Shown in pieces: positions 25,701-28,210 of a stretch of 28,210 nt of DNA. Position 1 is the first letter of the stretch; each line of letters starts with the position of its first letter. A program made the position numbers and the translations under genes. The DNA comes from CAYGTK01 sp964352775 (GTDB taxonomy: Bacteria > Bacteroidota > Bacteroidia > Chitinophagales > CAIOSU01). The notes below the pieces were generated by a model, which saw nothing but the letters and a program-made list of their open reading frames with translations, did not search any database and was not told the origin of the DNA. The stretch spans positions 1 through 28,210 of the forward strand of contig CAYGTK010000026.1 of NCBI GenBank assembly GCA_964352775.1, written 5' to 3'.

Positions 25701-28210
25701 ATCGCTTTCACACGCTGTTCCTACTGCAGTTTCCTGACCATTAGATGGTAAATAGAAGAACGTACCGCTATTCAATTTACCTCCAGCTAATCCAGAACCA
25801 TCCACAGATAGTAGATCTCCCGTTTGAGCATTTGTGAATGTAGTTATCAAGTTAGTCTGGTTAGGAGAAGCGTAAACCTCTACATCACGACCGTTAGGTC
25901 CATTGTAAACAAATGATGCTTCAACCATTCCATCTTCACAATCACATCCAGGGGTTGTAGGCTCGCCACACTGTCCTACTAGGTCGATAGTGCTTGAAAC
26001 ACTACACTCACCTAGAGTCCAACCGTGATCGAGCTTGTTTGGAACCTGATCAATTTTATGACAAACCGTTTTAGTACCTGAAGGATTGCACAATAAGATA
26101 CGACCCTCACCACAGCGAACATCATATACTGTAACTGTATGTGATTGAACACCAGAACATCCGTTGGCATCCGTTACTGTAACACCGTAAGTTGTTGTTC
26201 CTGTAGGAGCAACAGTGATATCAGGTGTAGTTTCGCCATTAGACCAGATATAAGTGTAAGGGTTTGTACCTCCAGCAACGCTAGATGTAATAACCGCTAA
26301 GTTCTCATCATACCATCCAAATACTACTTCTTGATCAGGACAAGTTGTGAACTGAAGTGGATCTGGCTCATCTAATGTCGTAGTGCCAGTAGTTGTACAT
26401 CCATTCACATCAGTTACAGTTACACTGTAAGTACCCGCACCTAAACCAGTTAAGTTTTGAGTATTAGCAGTAAATGCACCTAATGTATCCATCACTGTAG
26501 TATTCGTAATTGTAGTAACCGTATCCTGGTAAGTATACGATACACCATCAATCTCAAAGTCAACCGAGCTAGCCCAGTAGTCTTTAGTAATACGTAAGTA
26601 ACGTGTTGGTGTATTAGTTACAAGATTAGCTGTAACCCATCCACTTGTTCCAGTTGACGGATAGCTAGGATATGCAGTATAGCTGATATCATCCGCAGAA
26701 GCGCTTAATATCATTTTAGCTGTACCACCTGCCCAAGGCTTACGTTGCCAAGTAATTGTAAATGGTGTGCCAGCAGGAAGAACATCCGTTAGGTCAATTC
26801 TTAAAAGGTCACCATTGTTATACAATTCTGCTCCATCACCATCTGGTGCACCTAGTGCATCTGTACCATTTGGTATACCACTACCAATGATTAATGCATC
26901 TGCATGACCAGTTACAGTATTTACGGTTACTACAGTGTCAATCACAGTAGTATTTACGATTGTATCTGGACCTACCCATGCGTAGGTGTAAGGAACATTA
27001 CCTCCATTTAGAATCAAGTTAATTGATCCATCCTGAGCGCCATTACAACTTACGTTATTTCCACCTGCAAATATTCCAGGCTTAATACTAGTAATAACTA
27101 ATGGAGCTGGTTGAGTTAATACAATTTGAGCTGTTTTAGAACATCCATTGTCATCAGTAATAACAACTTTGTATACACCTGCACCCAAACTACTGATGTC
27201 TTCAGTAGATGCTGTAAATCCGTTAGGACCTAACCAAGAGTAAGTGTAAGGTGCACAACCGCCAGTAACTGCTAAGTCAATTGAACCATCAGACGCTCCA
27301 TTACAGCTAATGTTAGTTCCCGAAGGATAAACAAAAGGCGTAAGTGTAGAACCTAGTGCGTCTGGCTCAGCAATAGTTACTGACTCAGTGATACTCTGTC
27401 CACTGTTATCTGTGATTGTTACTGTGAAAGACCCTGCACTTAGTCCAGAGATGTTATCAGCTGTACTACCTGTACTCCAAGAGTAAGCATATGGTAAACA
27501 TCCACCTGTTGTTGTTACGCTAGCTGTTCCATCTGCTGCACCATTACAACTAACATTGAAGCCACAGTTGAATAGTGATGTAGATGTTGTTGCCAATAAT
27601 GGGTTAGCTGTGATAGTTACATCGAAGCTACAAGATGAAGTGTTACCGTAAATATCAACTGCAGTATAAGTAACTGTAGTTGTACCTAGGCTGAATATAT
27701 CACCAGGGTTATGTGTGCTTGTGTAAGTATCGATAGCACAGTTATCAGTAGCCGTTGGTGCAGTCCATGTAACTGGAGTAGAACATGCTGCTACTGAACC
27801 TACCGCAGTAATATCTGCAGGGCATCCAGTAATAACAGGATCTTCATTATCAGTTACTGTTACATCGAACGTACACGATACGCTATTTCCAGAAGCATCA
27901 GTTACTGTGTACTCTAATGTAGTTGTACCTACAGGGAATACAGAGCCTGAAGTAAATCCAGTTGCATCTGTTTGAGTAGTAGTTGTTGCACATGCATCAG
28001 TTCCTACTGGTGCTGTGTAAGTAACAACTGCTCCACAAACTTCTGCATCATTGGTTACAGTAATGTCAGCATTACAAGTGATAGCTGGTGCTACATTGTC
28101 TTCTACGGTTACTGTAGCTGAACAGGTACTCACGTTTCCGTTGTTGTCTGTTACCGTTAACGTTACTGTGTTTGCACCGATGTTTGAACAATCGAAGCTT
28201 GTGTTGTCTA
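22713..28210 (-). CDS. Giant T9SS cargo protein with HYR, SprB and discoidin-like modules, N-terminus beyond the right edge
   Basis: The frame is open to the right edge, giving at least 1,832 residues with the start missing. A GTG at 28131-28133 is internal to a repeat. Order: HYR repeats (28210-27605, with TVTLTVTDNNGN type ends), three SprB repeats (27590-26370), the third carrying an inserted ~130-residue discoidin-like module, then a CHK...HGW...GEC segment (about 26110-25990). Next come repeated CxCxxG-started beta modules (about 25950, 25165, 24835 and 23885), two more discoidin-like modules, a His/Asp-rich tract (24405-24525), and a VGIGNVFIIAENL...DGSGGIRF domain. The end, VLFKAFPNPLESTTTIQI to IVTKQ, is a T9SS type A sorting domain. 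Predicted secreted adhesive or matrix protein. A strong terminator follows. Confidence 0.92.
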   Translation of the reverse strand, partial: DNTSFDCSNIGANTVTLTVTDNNGNVSTCSATVTVEDNVAPAITCNADITVTNDAEVCGAVVTYTAPVGTDACATTTTQTDATGFTSGSVFPVGTTTLEYTVTDASGNSVSCTFDVTVTDNEDPVITGCPADITAVGSVAACSTPVTWTAPTATDNCAIDTYTSTHNPGDIFSLGTTTVTYTAVDIYGNTSSCSFDVTITANPLLATTSTSLFNCGFNVSCNGAADGTASVTTTGGCLPYAYSWSTGSTADNISGLSAGSFTVTITDNSGQSITESVTIAEPDALGSTLTPFVYPSGTNISCNGASDGSIDLAVTGGCAPYTYSWLGPNGFTASTEDISSLGAGVYKVVITDDNGCSKTAQIVLTQPAPLVITSIKPGIFAGGNNVSCNGAQDGSINLILNGGNVPYTYAWVGPDTIVNTTVIDTVVTVNTVTGHADALIIGSGIPNGTDALGAPDGDGAELYNNGDLLRIDLTDVLPAGTPFTITWQRKPWAGGTAKMILSASADDISYTAYPSYPSTGTSGWVTANLVTNTPTRYLRITKDYWASSVDFEIDGVSYTYQDTVTTITNTTVMDTLGAFTANTQNLTGLGAGTYSVTVTDVNGCTTTGTTTLDEPDPLQFTTCPDQEVVFGWYDENLAVITSSVAGGTNPYTYIWSNGETTPDITVAPTGTTTYGVTVTDANGCSGVQSHTVTVYDVRCGEGRILLCNPSGTKTVCHKIDQVPNKLDHGWTLGECSVSSTIDLVGQCGEPTTPGCDCEDGMVEASFVYNGPNGRDVEVYASPNQTNLITTFTNAQTGDLLSVDGSGLAGGKLNSGTFFYLPSNGQETAVGTACESDAACDPGFVSLGDGIQGNGSSILYARGGCYSHSWEILGNPDNDAVRLYNVGDRVDVDLANTIPTGQKYTIHWKKRNYSTSGAATLGLFESADGVSWTQHPNPPQTADKVNYVAAQVTANVNTRYVRLEQITWPDFEVDAITYSFGATCVPLFDLGTAYGDFTANGYVDGQNSECDADVVSCDCQDDIKLLNLIYRGPAGEDVRIYKDYSETILLGFYPNVQQGDTLFVNATGTCEGILEESTYANTSNSGSPSAILNTNCATNIVGTIYGNFEIIGYVDRKNNACNMDAPCPCADGLSALGLTYNGPIGGTVIAYYDSDREDTLGIYTNLNPGDSIIVAANAVSETKLRGITHFELAGTATGADCIVDIDALQTGEIVTSQFEPQYGVTVSASRNGGHHGHYHGCGHNNWDDDDDDGHHHGGFGDDDDDDGYNGGNSGSVIIFDTDASGTADPDLEVGIGNVFIIAENLYDGNNDGLVDSPDDNAGGGLMIFEFAPPRFVGSLTYVDADNSNYSEVRAYDSMGNLLGTASVERCDDESIQDINLYFDNVARLEVQLDGSGGIRFNCGLDVESTCDKYVLGNNYGELSLFGYVDADERACNMELPPPCACINGLNELQVLVTNPAVSNSTVIAYGSVGNQDTLGVFYNVNAGDLLTVSGANLGGTLNSSTYIQVVGFSGPSSKFNTECGADILGLYTRGLYSIGYTDGNGNSCNDTDFCGAGTSLLCYSAPGAADGTADNVIARKGVSSSNANEMLGTPNGSDADIYDNSDYVAVDLTDVLALGNEYTVVWKKRNYSTSGDAILVVEESSNGTTWTTNPVQAATSSKNVFISSTFTAAGNTRYIRVSKATSVDLNVDAITYSFGYYTVCLDNDLAADLTSQPEWSYGPCTVAPKTTQLLSTIPTVAADRDVLFKAFPNPLESTTTIQINLPSDDRIDLRVYDITGKEVADLYRGELRGTTTLEWTFDASKLPAGTYYCRMITLSGQSYTEKLIVTKQ
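24405..24525 (-). repeat. Low-complexity His/Asp/Gly-rich tract
   Basis: Encodes about 40 residues, including HHGHYHGCGH, DDDDDDGHHHGG and a second run of six Asp before GYNGG. The DNA is a degenerate run of GAT/GAC and CAT/CAC codons, a likely site of codon-number slippage without frame change. The composition suggests binding of divalent metal. Confidence 0.85.
26486..26964 (-). repeat. Imperfect direct repeats flanking a discoidin-like module inserted in a SprB repeat
   Basis: The 29-base stretches 26486-26514 and 26936-26964 match at 22 of 29 positions by hand count and encode NTTVMDT and NTTVIDT. Between them lies the first discoidin-like module, ending FEIDGVSYTYQDT. It splits a SprB repeat after PYTYAWVGPD. 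This is the signature expected if a module was copied in with flanking linker sequence. Confidence 0.6.
27605..28210 (-). repeat. HYR repeats at the edge of the giant protein
   Basis: One partial and two full HYR (hyalin-type) repeats of ~80 residues. Each shows P.I.CxxDI, a central ATDxCA, and an end like GTTTLEYTVTDASGN or GTTTVTYTAVDIYGN. More copies are likely beyond the edge. Confidence 0.85.

Noticed and set aside
28131..28133. GTG as start codon of the right-edge giant gene
   Set aside because: The codons before it continue the same HYR repeat (TVTLTVTDNNGN) without a stop to base 28210, so the real start is outside the window.

Overview
The window is AT-rich chromosomal DNA from a Bacteroidota bacterium, most likely Flavobacteriales-like. 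The evidence is a set of very large exported proteins built from HYR, SprB-type and PKD/Ig-like repeats. Two of them end in type IX secretion system (T9SS) type A sorting domains (YPNPF / FPNPL motifs). In addition there are DUF4412 and DUF885 proteins, promoters resembling the Bacteroidota TTG / TAnnTTTG consensus, and little sign of Shine-Dalgarno sites. No rRNA, tRNA, CRISPR array, insertion sequence or phage integration module was seen.

Layout. (1) 1-4725, minus: 5' part of a giant SprB-like surface protein that runs off the left edge. (2) 4951-6702, plus: aspS, divergent from it. (3) 6705-8893, minus: three genes, namely a small helical protein, a eukaryotic-type 3-hydroxyacyl-CoA dehydratase (PTPLA/HACD family) and an outer-membrane barrel-like protein. 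(4) 8995-9405, plus: a small four-helix membrane protein. (5) 9406-12288, minus: dgkA, a DUF885 lipoprotein peptidase and a DUF4412 exported protein. (6) 12356-13345, plus: asd. (7) 13348-16534, minus: a tetR-paaA-paaB-paaC-paaD operon with a perfect 18-bp operator palindrome. (8) 16613-28210, minus: three large exported proteins, the last running off the right edge and followed by a strong intrinsic terminator.

How the parts work together. The paa operon encodes the diiron oxygenase core (A, C), the linker (B) and the maturation protein (D) of phenylacetyl-CoA epoxidase. The reductase PaaE and the later pathway enzymes are not in the window. The TetR regulator in front of it most likely represses the whole operon and is relieved by phenylacetyl-CoA. 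aspS and asd are housekeeping genes (aspartyl-tRNA and aspartate-family amino acids), and dgkA is lipid housekeeping. The surface-protein block probably makes extracellular adhesive or structural material: two T9SS cargo proteins bracket a tail-fibre-like protein with a Peptidase_G2-type self-cleavage module.

Most of the window is recognisable. The least explained parts are the domain architecture of the right-edge protein (a discoidin-like module nested inside a SprB repeat, and a His/Asp-rich tract), the G2-module fibre next to T9SS cargo, and the bacterial HACD homologue with its two unknown neighbours.
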